DNA from: Branchiostoma lanceolatum
Lineage: Eukaryota; Chordata; Leptocardii; Amphioxiformes; Branchiostomatidae
DNA: 64,000 nucleotides
Assembly: GCF_035083965.1 (NCBI RefSeq)
Contig: NC_089738.1
Span: 17,803,734-17,867,733 of the forward strand
Direction of reading: 5' to 3'
The position numbers were made by a program, and so were the translations under genes. The notes under the pieces were generated by a model. The model was not told the DNA's origin and did no database searches. It was given only the letters and a program-made list of their open reading frames with translations. This document shows, piece by piece, positions 8,631 to 18,256 of the stretch (positions within the stretch are counted from its first letter, which is position 1; each line of letters starts with the position of its first letter).

Positions 8631-11600
8631 ATGCCTCGTCGACTTAGACTAACACTATACCCACGTAAAACGTGTAAAAGCAAATCAGGAGCACAAAAAG
8701 CAAACGCACAACATACGAATGATGCAACATGCGATGATGGCTGGGTAACAGAGGAAGAGGATGCATTTCCTGTTCTTGAGAGCACGGAAAAAAGTCCCTA
8801 CTCACCATGCAGGAAGAGAAGTCGAAAGAGCCTCTATTCAACCCCTCGCAGGAAAGCAAAACGGAGCATACAGAGTCCCATCACTCCTGTGTCTCAAAAG
8901 AGCAGAGTACGAAAGAAAATACGATTTGGGACACCAGTGAAGTCTGATGACGTGGGCGTCGACTTATTTGAGTTCGATGAAGTGTCAAGAACCAAAGAGA
9001 AGGAAACACAGACATCTGCTGGAGATGTTCGGGACGGTATGGATGCAGACTCTACAGCGTTAGTTGATGAGGTTTTGAACGAGATGATAGACTTACTTCC
9101 AAAAGTAATTCTGGAACTAAAGCATGCAGATTCCAGTAAAAAAGACATTCTGCTCCGTTTCTGTCGCCTAGTTGAAGAGGGTGAGTTTCCGCTGGACAAC
9201 ATTTCCTTCCACCTCTGGTGCGAAGTAGTTCAGTGGTATGGCTTGGACACAAGCTCTGAAATGAGATATTCTCCTGTCACCAAAAGTTTCTGGAAATTAG
9301 GATGGCGTTTGTTTGGCGGTAGGTTCCTGAGACTCATGAGTGGAAGCAGAGGAATAGGGCAGGTGGTGTCAGGAGAGGCCAGTATTGGACTCTGCCACAC
9401 AAAATCATCAACGATCAACTTTGCTGTTCCAAGTGTTGCAATGCTGTCCAACTTCCAACCATACGGAAACTTTCCCAACACTATCAGCCCAGGATTCATT
9501 GAGCAAATGGTAGTCTTGGCTAATGAAACACTCAAAGGGAAGTCCTGTTGTTTAGCCTTTGATGGCAAGAAGATAGCCCCAGGACTAACTCAGAACAGTG
9601 GTGATATCGACCTGCTAGGCCATGAACAGCTTCCAGAGAAATCTCTTAAGGAAAGGAAATCAGCTTTGAATGAGGACATTCAAAAGGTACAGTCTTTGAT
9701 GGATCTGGTTTGCACAATTCAGTCACAATCAGGTATTACAAGTAGTGACCAGTTGGACGACCACTCAAAGAGAGCATTGTTTGATGAGCTATACAGCTTG
9801 TTTCAGCTGCTGAGCATGAAAAGTGCTGAGTTAAGGCACCTGAAGAAAAAGAAGGAATTCGCATTAAAGTCATTCAAAGCAAGAGGGGGCAGTGACTGGA
9901 GAAAGTCGAAATACATCTATGTAATCAGTGCATTACACACAATGCTCAATCAAGTGCAAGAGTGCACATTTACGTGGACAACTGTCAGAGAGAAACTATG
10001 TCATTGGTTGGCAATCTTAAACAATGCTGGAACCACATTCATGCCTGGAACTGTGGTACGACTGACAGAGCAAACCAACTACATCAGTCTACAGAACATT
10101 GAAGAACTACATGACAGACATGGAGAGCCTCTAGTTGAGTCACTGCAAGATGGCGACATACAGACGAAGGTTGATACCAGAGAGATTCCACAAGGAACAC
10201 CAGAATGGCACACAATCAGATCGTCAGCAAGAGTGACAGGTAGCCAGCTGCACAGGGCTCTTGGCTTGGAGTCATTGAAGGCACAAAAAGAGTACTTTGA
10301 TCGTGCAATCAAGAAAGTCATCAACCCTCCTTCCTTTTCAGAAGAACAGGAGAGAGCAATGGCTCATGGCATTGAACATGAAGTAGATGCAGCTGCAACA
10401 TTGGCCTCAAAGGTCCTTCCAGCACTGGAACCTAATCTGCAGGTGTATGAAGAAGGTTGTATCATCATGAAGCAGGACAATAAACCGTTTCTAGTTGTTT
10501 CCCCTGACAGGAGCCTTAGATCTTCAAGAAACTGTACGGTGAGTGCTGTTGAGATCAAATGTCCATATACAGCAGATGTACATGACAAGATTCCATTCAG
10601 GTACTTAAGTCAGCTACATGCTGAAATGGCAGCACTGCAGTGCCCTGTTCTACTGTACTTATCATATAAAGCAGACTGCACAAATGTCTTCAAGGTCACT
10701 GCTGATACAGGACTATGGGCAGACATATGGAGTGCAGCTGTCAGTCAGTATGGTGGAAGTAAACCAGTAAAGCCCACACATCTGACCCCCGAGTCAAAGT
10801 CACTGAAGCAGATGCTGAAGGAGAAAGCAGAGACAGTTGAGTTCCTTGGTGAGTTCCCATCAGTAACTGCAGTAAGGGAACCTCATCTATCATCCACTGT
10901 GACCTCTGGTTCTGTCAGGGTGAACACACTGGCACTTGAAGAACTATCCACTCTACTAATGTCGGTGGAAAGGCTAATAAATGAACACTATCAGTTGAAC
11001 AGAAAGAAGGCATCTGAAGTGGTTGTGCAGATTGTTGGGAATCTGGACAGAGAATGGTCAATGGAGCAAACTCATGGTTTCCCAACAAACTATTTCCTAA
11101 AGGGGTATAGCCTGACTTCAGAAGTAATGAGAAGCATAGTCGAGGAAAATCACCAGAAGTGTCATGACATTGGAATCCACATTCCATGCCGGTCATTTGA
11201 TGGGCAGTGGAGGCAGCTTCTTGTACGAGACAAGAATGGCAATCCACTCACTCTTCTACAGTTGCAGAAAGACATCTGGAAGGAGGTGTGTGGTCAGAAG
11301 AAAAGGGCAATTGTAGAAGACTTGAAAACCATTCCAGCCCTGGAATGGGTGGTAGAGAAAGATGGACAAACAGGAAAATCTGTCATCAGAGTAAGGATGC
11401 AGAACAACCTTCCCTTTCCCACTACAGCTGCTGTGGGATGGAAGACCCAAGATACCAGCACATCACAGGAGTCAAGTGTCAGGGCTGACACTACTGATGA
11501 TGACACCTCCCTCTTACCCATGTTAGACACATTACCTCTGGAGTCTGGATCCCCTTCAGATAATGCGGCAGGCAACAGAGACGCAGCCTTCAGTGCATTG

Positions 11601-14207
11601 GATGAGATTTCAAGGGAATTACAGAATAATGATGCTGATGCTGATAATGTTGGCCATGTGCACAGCCAACAGCCAGACACCAACAATGAGGAAGAGATAG
11701 AGCAGACGGACACTGATGAAAGTGTGTATGCAGAGCCTGACCAGCCGCAGACAGAGGAGCTTGATTGTGAACAAACACACATGGCTGATCAGCAAAATCA
11801 TCAGCTAAGTGAATCTGAATTCAGAGAAATCCTGGAACAACTGATACAAGATGAAAAGGCTAATGTTGATCAGCGATGGAACAATCAGAATCTTGAAGAC
11901 TTCAAAGAGAAATTTACATCTGCTGCAGTACTTGACTCTTCATTCCGAAATGTTGACCTGAACTGTATAGTGGAGTGTTTGAAATCAGATGTAAAAGAAT
12001 GTGAAGCGATCATGCGGAGCTGGCCTAAATACAGGAAAGTAAATGCATTGTCGGATATTCTAGCAGATGGCTCACATGTTGAAGTGAAGAAGAGGAGGAC
12101 CAGAGTAACTATGCCATTGTCAGTCCTGTGTGAAAAAGTACTCCTGTCAAATCAGTACCCCAAGCAAGCTCTTAATGTAACCTTATCAGAATATAAGTAT
12201 GCTGTAAAGCAGAAAGAATGGGAAGAAACAAGTGCTATCAGCAATGATGTAAAAGTGGAAGGAACAAATGACCCTGCAGCATGGTTCTACAAGCCTGAAT
12301 TCAGTTCTGAAAGATCCCAGCTTGAGGTAAGCTGCATTGATGGTGACCACCTTCTGACCCGATGGCGAGCACATTGTGCCAGAGGAAATGTGAAGAGAAT
12401 CAAAAGGGATGCCTGGATCCAAGTTGCCAAGGACAGAACAACAAACCTTAACATTAGCATGGTGGAGGACATGTTGGATGCACAAAGTGTGCCTATTGCA
12501 TGCACATTCTTCAGTAGGCAAGTTGAAGAGAAGATGGTACACATGGGATTTGACAGGGAAGCATGCTTTGTCAGACACATCAGGGAAGGTTTGATTGTGG
12601 CACATGATGATTCTGGCATTTCTTCATCAGACCGAGTAAAGATGCGTTTCAGACTAAGGACATACTTGATGGTGGGGGTTAACTTCCACAGATTCCCACC
12701 TCCAGGAAGATACATATCAAGTCTAGGGTGTCCATGGCAACTATGGGAAGATACTATTGCCAGCATTGATGCACACATGCTGCTGTATCCACTTGTGCAA
12801 CAAGGTAGCTACAATCAAAGGGCATTCTCCAGCTTACTTTGTGAACAATTCTTCAGCGAAATGACAGGGGATGACAAAACGGGACATCAAGGGACACTGA
12901 CAGCTGGTGAACTGACACGTCACTTTGGAGCTACCTGTGAGGTGCTTGCAACCAGGCTGAATCCACATCGGTCGGTGGCTTTCATTTTTATTATACAGAT
13001 TAGTACTGTACTTTCCTTCCTGTACATCATCCCAATGTTTTTGTTGACTTGCAGGGATTCCTCTATTGACAGCATTTCATGCAATATATGACTTTTTGTT
13101 CATGATATAAATTCAGGAATACAATGTCAGCACCTATTAGTACAGTTTCTATCATACCGGTTTGTATGTAGTCAACGAATTGTAGGAAATCTTTAAGTCT
13201 TGAAATATACATCCTTCACTTCAGCATATTAAAAAAATACAGCTAAACATTGGGCTATGATTAGTATGAAGAACTTGATTATTACAATTAATCAGATTCA
13301 ATATGCCCAATACTCATTTTTTTCCAGGAAGTGGGACATGAGAACAAAGAAGTCATCTGTGTATCCAGTGGTGACTGCTGAGCCCAGACATGCCTGCTCC
13401 TCCATGAAGAAAGACACATGCCTGTCCCTGGACAAGAAGCACATACTTCAAATCAGACCAAGGTAAGACTGGCCAACATCAGGTCAATAATGCTCTGACT
13501 TGCAAGTAATGACTTCTCCCTGAAGAAAACACAACATTGAAGGTAAAATGTTTCAAGAGACCTGATTAGATGCCTGGCAGACTTTGAAGAAATGCATAAA
13601 AATGCCCATTCCACCTCAGTCTATTTTGAAGGGTCAGTATCTTGTCTGTACTTGCTTCTAAATGGAGTGTATATGGGGGCCTTCAGGCATTTTTGTTCCC
13701 CATGGTGCATTGTGTGGTGCCTGGTTGTTATCTGTTATTGTTTATTTTGAAGGGTCAGTATCTTGTCTGTACTTGCTTCTGAATGGAGTGTATATGGGGG
13801 CCTTCAGGCATTTAGTTCCCAATGGTGGCTTGTGTGGTGCCTGGTTTTTATTTGTTATTGTTGTGATGTCAAGCCACATGCCCTTTGATAGTCCTGTTGT
13901 AAGAGTTTGTGCTACATATGTATAATTTTATTTACACTGAAAAATGGCTAGAATCTGACAGAATGATGCAACCATTTTTAAACTGAAAAATGGTTAGAAT
14001 CTGACAGAATGATTTAACCACATTTGCATTCTCTATTTCCACAGGAATCATGTGTTTGACCTGATAAGAAGGAGAAAAAGCCAGCGAAAATCAGGGCACA
14101 TATCAGGTCCAAATGAGCCAGCACGTGGGGCACGTGGGGTTCGACAGCATCATCGCATTGACGAAAGCAAATTGCTGCCTTCAACAAGGGCTGGGATTGG
14201 ACTTTAA
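8631..14207 (+). CDS. Transposon-encoded giant protein with YqaJ/lambda-exonuclease domain (1545 aa, 3 exons)
   Basis: Exons are 8631-12970, 13328-13462 and 14045-14207; donors and acceptors are GT-AG and all phases (2, 2) agree. An AG acceptor (TTTTTTCAG) just before the ATG suggests a spliced 5' leader. Residues ~1-160 are basic, Ser/Lys-rich and nuclear-looking. At ~200-260 lies an SPVTKSFWKLGWRLFGGRF block. At ~305 CLAFDGKKIAPG followed by GDIDLLGHE may hold a first catalytic Asp. Residues ~520-690 form a YqaJ nuclease: GTPEWHTIRSSARVTGSQL, AMAHGIEHE, VVSPDRS, VEIKCPY and YLSQLHAEMAAL, so the Glu, Asp and Glu-x-Lys residues are all kept. At ~855 comes SFDGQWRQLLVRDKNG, then a long acidic linker, and at ~1404 LLCEQFFSEM, a candidate final Glu. 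Recombinase or transposase function is inferred from context. I do not recognise the family beyond the nuclease core. Confidence 0.8.
13626..14030. repeat. Short tandem duplications in the third intron region of the transposon gene
   Basis: A unit of about 122 bp occurs twice (13626-13747 and 13748-13870; it contains GGGTCAGTATCTTGTCTG and GGGGGCCTTCAGGCATTT). A ~48-bp unit follows twice (about 13935-13980 and 13981-14030; AAAATGG, TAGAATCTGACAGAATGAT). Both lie in the intron between the second and third exons and break no coding sequence. Confidence 0.7.
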
Positions 14208-14669
14208 CTTTTATAGGATTATTTTTTATAACCAGTTGTAGATATCAAGCATCAAGGACACCTTTTCTGGACTGCAGGAGCTCCGTTGATATGAAAGGCA
14301 AAGGAAACCATACAATGTACAACTGGAATATTGATTTAACTCGGTATTTTCAGTAGAAATCTATATTCATCGGTATTTATTGAAGAGGGTATTCATCAAT
14401 TGCTGTGATAATACATTTAAGTTTGCATGTTTTTTTTTTAAATTTTGTGTTAGGCAGGAAATGGTGGTTTTAAGTTCGAAATAATCATAGCGCTTTTATG
14501 GTATACAGCCATATGCGGCCAAAAAGTACAAACATAAAACCACCGCGAACGCTTCTGTACTTACAGTATCTGAAATCGCACATGATATTAGATGAAGACA
14601 TTGAAGATGATATTTGTCAGGTTGTCATATTTACAGATTTAAGGAATGGACCATCTCAGCCTTGCATCA

Positions 14670-15110
14670 TTTTGCTGAATTGTAATGCGATGTTCTTGTT
14701 CTTGTTATATATCATGTGACAAAGATGACAAAGATGACTATACAGTAATCATATTGCACGGTAGCTTGATTCATAGCTATTAATTACAAAATATCTTCTG
14801 ATTGTTTACAAAATATATTTTTGTTGAATTGTAATGCGATGTTCTTGTTCTTGTTATATATCATGTGACAAAGATGACTATACAGTAATCATATTGCACG
14901 GTAGCTTGATTCATAGCTATTAATTACAAAATATCTTCTGATTGTTTACAAAATATATTTTTGTTGAATTGTAATGCGATGTTCTTGTTCTTGTTATATA
15001 TCATGTGACAAAGATGACTATACAGTAATCATATTGCACGGTAGCTTGATTCATAGCTATTAATTACAAAATATCTTCTGATTGTTTACGTTCTTGTTAT
15101 ACAAATATGT
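14670..15110. repeat. ~140-bp tandem repeat, three copies
   Basis: Unit starts lie near 14672, 14821 and 14961. Each has TGAATTGTAATGCGATGTTC, then ATCATGTGACAAAGATGACT, CACGGTAGCTTGATTCATAG and AATATCTTCTGATTG. Copies two and three are essentially identical; the first has an extra short GACAAAGAT duplication. The array lies between the two convergent transposon genes. Confidence 0.85.
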
Positions 15111-15319
15111 TTGCTGAATTTTAATGCCATCTTCCTGATGTTGTTGTATAGATCACCTGAGAAATGGTTATATTGCAATCAAAAGGCACTGTAACTTGAC
15201 TCTCGAAAAAAATGAACAAAGTCAACACCAGTTGAATACAAAGTCTCAGCGCTGTCACTTTCCTGAATGCTAGAGACGAAAATATGGCACTGTACAAAGC
15301 ATAACCAAATTAACCAGAA

Positions 15320-15605
15320 TAACTACCTCATCTACATATTGTCAGGTGCATAACGCACAAGGTATTTCTTCTTGTAAAACTAACAAACGTAACTAAGCAA
15401 GCCAGAATTACACCTTATCTACATATTGTCAGGTGCATAACGCACAAGGTATTTCTTCTTGTAAAACTAACAAACGTCACTAAGCAAGCCAGAATTACAC
15501 CTCATCTCCATTTTGTGAGGTGCATAACGCACAAGGTATTTCTTGTAAAACTAACAAACGTAACTAAGCAAGCCAGAATTACACCTCATCTACATATAGA
15601 CAGGT
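15320..15605. repeat. ~85-bp tandem repeat, three to four copies
   Basis: The unit contains CTACATATTGTCAGGTGCAT, AACGCACAAGGTATTTCTTC and GTAACTAAGCAAGCCAGAA. The last copy runs into the 22-bp array at 15600. Confidence 0.8.
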
Positions 15606-15720
15606 GCATGATTACATGTGGACAGGTGCATGAAGATTACATGTGGACAGGTGCATGATTACATGTGGACAGGTGCATGATTACATGTGGACAGGTGCAT
15701 GATTACATGTGGACAGGTGT
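15600..15720. repeat. 22-bp tandem array abutting the zinc-finger stop
   Basis: About six copies of GATTACATGTGGACAGGTGC-AT. On the minus strand the first copy encodes the last codons of the zinc-finger frame (Pro-Val-His-Met-stop), so the array appears to have been seeded from the end of finger 8. Confidence 0.8.
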
Positions 15721-17367
15721 GTGATGATCAAGTTCTTCCTGTCTATGAAACTTGTGTCCACATTTGTCACAGACATAGTTCTTTACTCTCGGATTGTCAT
15801 GGGTTTTGCGGTGACGTTGCATTACTTCTTTTGTCTTGAAAGATTTTCCGCACAAGTCGCACAAATGATCCCTATCGGAGTGAACTCCCATGTGTTTCTT
15901 CAGATACTGCCTGCACTTAAATTCTTTTTGGCACACAGGGCACTCCTTAGGGGACTCGACTGACTTTCCTACAGCATGGACGTGTTTGAGATGTGTTGTT
16001 AGTCCTCTCCTGTACCTAAATAGCTTACGGCAGATGGTACACTGGTGTGGAGTGGCTCCAGAGTGGACAGCCTGATGATCCTTCAATTTAGCATCTGATG
16101 TGAAAAACTTGTGGCACTGTTGACATTTATGACCATCAGGGTCATGTATTCTCCTGTGAGCATACAAGCTTGACTTATGCACATATCGTCTACCACACAC
16201 TAAACAGGCAAATCTTTTCTCCCCTTCGTGACTAGCTACATGATCATGAAAATCCCTTGCGTAAATAAAGTCCCTATCGCACAATCTACACTGATAGGAT
16301 GGTCCTTTACCAGTGCCATGGCATCGGCGTTTGTGTTCGGCTAGTGAGCTGCTGTTTGCATAGCTCTTGCCATGGGTGCACAGACTGCACTGTAGTCCTT
16401 TGCGTTTGGGGACATCAGCCACACTAGGAAGGTCATTGTACCCGTTAGATTCTTCTGAAGATGTTGACCCTTCACTGGTACTGGAACTTGTACTGGATCC
16501 GCTATTGCTGGAACTTGAAGACCAAGCCCCATCCCCACGGTGTGAGATGTCAGTTGGAGGTGCTGGTTCCACGAGCACAGCTCTGTCTCCACGGTGTGAG
16601 ATGTCAGTTGGAGGTGCTGGTTCCACGAGCACAGCTCTGTCTCCACGGTGTGAGATGTCAGTTGGAGGTGCTGGTTCCACGAGCACAGCTCCGTCTCCAC
16701 GGTGTGAGATGTCAGTGGGAGGTGCTGGTTCCACGAGCACAGCTCTGTCTCCACGGTGTGAGATGTCAGTTGGAGGTGCTGGTTCCACGAGCACAGCTCC
16801 GTCTCCACGGTGTGAGATGTCAGTTGGAGGTGCTGGTTCCACGAGCACAGCTCTGTCTCCACGGTGTGAGATGTCAGTTGGAGGTGCTGGTTCCACGAGC
16901 ACAGCTCCGTCTCCACGGTGTGAGATGTCAGTGGGAGGTGCTGGTTCCACGAGCACAGCTCCGTCTCCACGGTGTGAGATGTCAGTGGGAGGTGCTGGTT
17001 CCACGAGCACAGCTCCGTCTCCACGGTGTGAGATGTCAGTGGGAGGTGCTGGTTCCACGAGCACAGCTCCGTCTCCACGGTGTGAGATGTCAGTTGGAGG
17101 TGCTGGTTCCACGAGCACAGCTCCGTCTCCACGGTGTGAGATGTCAGTTGGAGGTGCTGGTTCCACGAGCACAGCTCCGTCTCCACGGTGTGAGATGTCA
17201 GTGGGAGGTGCTGGTTCCACAAGCACAGCTCCGTCTCCACGGTGTGAGATGTTAGTTGGAGTAGGTGGGTCCACATCATGTGAGATGTCAGTTGGACTAG
17301 GTGCCTCCTGGAGGCTTGGTTTGTTGGGTAGAACAGGTTGTGTCACATTTGTGGTCAACTGTACCAA
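15703..17367 (-). CDS. Transposon-borne C2H2 zinc-finger protein with 14-copy 18-aa repeat
   Basis: The C-terminal ~270 residues hold eight C2H2 fingers, e.g. CLVCGRRYVHKSSLYAHRRI-H, CPVCQKEFKCRQYLKKHMGV-H and CDLCGKSFKTKEVMQRHRKT-H. The N-terminal half is an array of the 18-residue unit PTDISHRGDGAVLVEPAP (14 copies, some with Arg for the second Gly), followed by a Ser-rich linker. DNA binding in the nucleus is the expected role; its placement in the transposon suggests end recognition or regulation of the element, which is inference. The open frame reaches upstream to 17367 without an ATG, so an unseen 5' exon is likely. CAG-ending acceptor candidates lie at the upstream edge, next to a stem-loop at 17317-17390. 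Confidence 0.75.
   Translation of the reverse strand: MVQLTTNVTQPVLPNKPSLQEAPSPTDISHDVDPPTPTNISHRGDGAVLVEPAPPTDISHRGDGAVLVEPAPPTDISHRGDGAVLVEPAPPTDISHRGDGAVLVEPAPPTDISHRGDGAVLVEPAPPTDISHRGDGAVLVEPAPPTDISHRGDGAVLVEPAPPTDISHRGDRAVLVEPAPPTDISHRGDGAVLVEPAPPTDISHRGDRAVLVEPAPPTDISHRGDGAVLVEPAPPTDISHRGDRAVLVEPAPPTDISHRGDRAVLVEPAPPTDISHRGDGAWSSSSSNSGSSTSSSTSEGSTSSEESNGYNDLPSVADVPKRKGLQCSLCTHGKSYANSSSLAEHKRRCHGTGKGPSYQCRLCDRDFIYARDFHDHVASHEGEKRFACLVCGRRYVHKSSLYAHRRIHDPDGHKCQQCHKFFTSDAKLKDHQAVHSGATPHQCTICRKLFRYRRGLTTHLKHVHAVGKSVESPKECPVCQKEFKCRQYLKKHMGVHSDRDHLCDLCGKSFKTKEVMQRHRKTHDNPRVKNYVCDKCGHKFHRQEELDHHTPVHM
16528..17262. repeat. 54-bp minisatellite, ~14 copies, in frame
   Basis: The unit is 54 bp (18 codons) and contains CCACGGTGTGAGATGTCAGT and GCTGGTTCCACGAGCACAGC. 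Copies differ at two recurrent positions: CTCTGTCT or CTCCGTCT, and CAGTTGG or CAGTGGG. Because 54 is a multiple of three and the unit lacks stops in several phases, long false open frames appear on both strands. The strand with zinc fingers downstream is taken as the coding one. Confidence 0.95.
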
Positions 17368-17390
17368 CCTGTTCTACCCATCAAACGAGA
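17317..17390. repeat. Stem-loop at the upstream edge of the zinc-finger frame
   Basis: TTTGTTGGGTAGAACAGGTTG (about 17318-17338) is followed after roughly 25 bases by its near-perfect inverse CAACCTGTTCTACCCATCAAA (about 17366-17388). The loop contains GTCAACTGTAC. It may affect splicing or transcription of the zinc-finger gene, or be a residue of a small palindromic insertion. No function is proven. Confidence 0.7.
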
Positions 17391-17682
17391 ACTCCATGAC
17401 TGAAATGCAAATTCCAATAATAAATACCATTGTCTGGATAAACATTAATGACTATCCATCTTCATTTAAGTTACCACAACTATGTCTATAATAAATTCTA
17501 AGCATTGAGCTGCATGTTACCAAAATAAAGCTATAAAACAAAAACAACATTGACTCTTATGTCTTTTGGAACTGTTATAAGATATGTTACCATCGCTCTA
17601 CACGCACGTGGCTCGTACCGAAAAATGGGGGAGGGGGGCGATGTATACCGGTATCATTTCTCCACATATATTTTCATTGTAG

Positions 17683-18251
17683 GCATATAATGTCGGTTCC
17701 AAAGTAATGTTACGTTGCTCTAGGCACCCAATTTCAGTAAATGTAGTCAACTCTGACGATGTCTTTACTTCTAATGGCCCAAAATGCGGTGTTTGGCGTT
17801 TGTTTACCTTGATAACTTTGATGTGTGATGTCACTGTTCTACAACTGTTCTCCCTATATCTCGATTTAAATTGAAGACCTGCCGATTATTTTTGGCTCCG
17901 GATGACCCTAAGATAGTCTGTCACCTGATAGGCCTAGTTAGATGACCAGTCGATGTCTCTATATGACGCTAGAGAAGGAAATTGTGGAGGACCTACCTTG
18001 GCGCGGGCCTTCAAGCGCTCTCTGGAGGCAGTAGTGAGACAGCTGGTGGCGCTGTCCCACGGCTGAAATTTCCGCGCGAGCGGCTGATTGGTTCGCGCGG
18101 TGTCGAATTTGTCTGCGCGTTGCAGCTGATTGGTCCGCGCGGACGGCTGATTTTTCTGCGGCGCGTTGAATGTGTCTGCGCGTTTCGGCTGATAGATCTC
18201 TGCGACCACCGAATGTGTCTGGCCATCCCGTGACGTACGTTATACCCCGTG
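17683..18251 (-). repeat. Right terminal inverted repeat (569 bp)
   Basis: This is the reverse complement of 5709-6277, differing by eye at three bases and ending CCCCGTG at 18251. It carries the same 63-bp subterminal repeats in opposite orientation and is directly followed by AGAAC. Confidence 0.88.
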
Positions 18252-18256
18252 AGAAC

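Larger units (their letters stand above)
5709..18251. mobile_element. Large two-gene DNA transposon with 569-bp TIRs, inserted in an SLC16 exon
   Basis: Both ends begin CACGGGGTATAACGTACG (the right end inverted), and the inverted repeats pair base for base over 569 bp, with about three substitutions by eye. AGAAC is duplicated at the flanks. The element is 12,543 bp, or about 10.5 kb without a nested LINE. It encodes a three-exon YqaJ-domain giant protein (8631-14207, plus) and a C2H2 zinc-finger frame (15703-17367, minus), arranged tail to tail with tandem arrays between. No integrase, polymerase, capsid, helicase or RAG-like core was seen. A 5-bp duplication with CAC termini is also a feature of Transib/ProtoRAG, but no RAG-type protein similarity was recognised, so the superfamily is left open. 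Near-identical TIRs indicate recent insertion or recent gene conversion. Confidence 0.88.

Noticed and set aside
14670-15720. CRISPR-like arrays
   Set aside because: The repeats are directly abutting tandem arrays without unique spacers, in a eukaryotic genome.
16341-17491. Long open frames on the plus strand and in another minus frame across the minisatellite
   Set aside because: They arise because the 54-bp unit is stop-free in several phases. Only the minus frame that leads into eight zinc fingers has supporting content.
5709-18251. Polinton/Maverick interpretation of the long-TIR element
   Set aside because: No polymerase, integrase, protease or capsid-like frame is visible, the duplication is 5 bp (Polintons make 6 bp), and the ends differ in type.
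5709-18251. ProtoRAG identity
   Set aside because: CAC termini, 5-bp duplication and convergent genes fit, but neither a RAG1-like core nor a RAG2-like kelch protein was recognised; the proteins are a YqaJ giant and a C2H2 protein.
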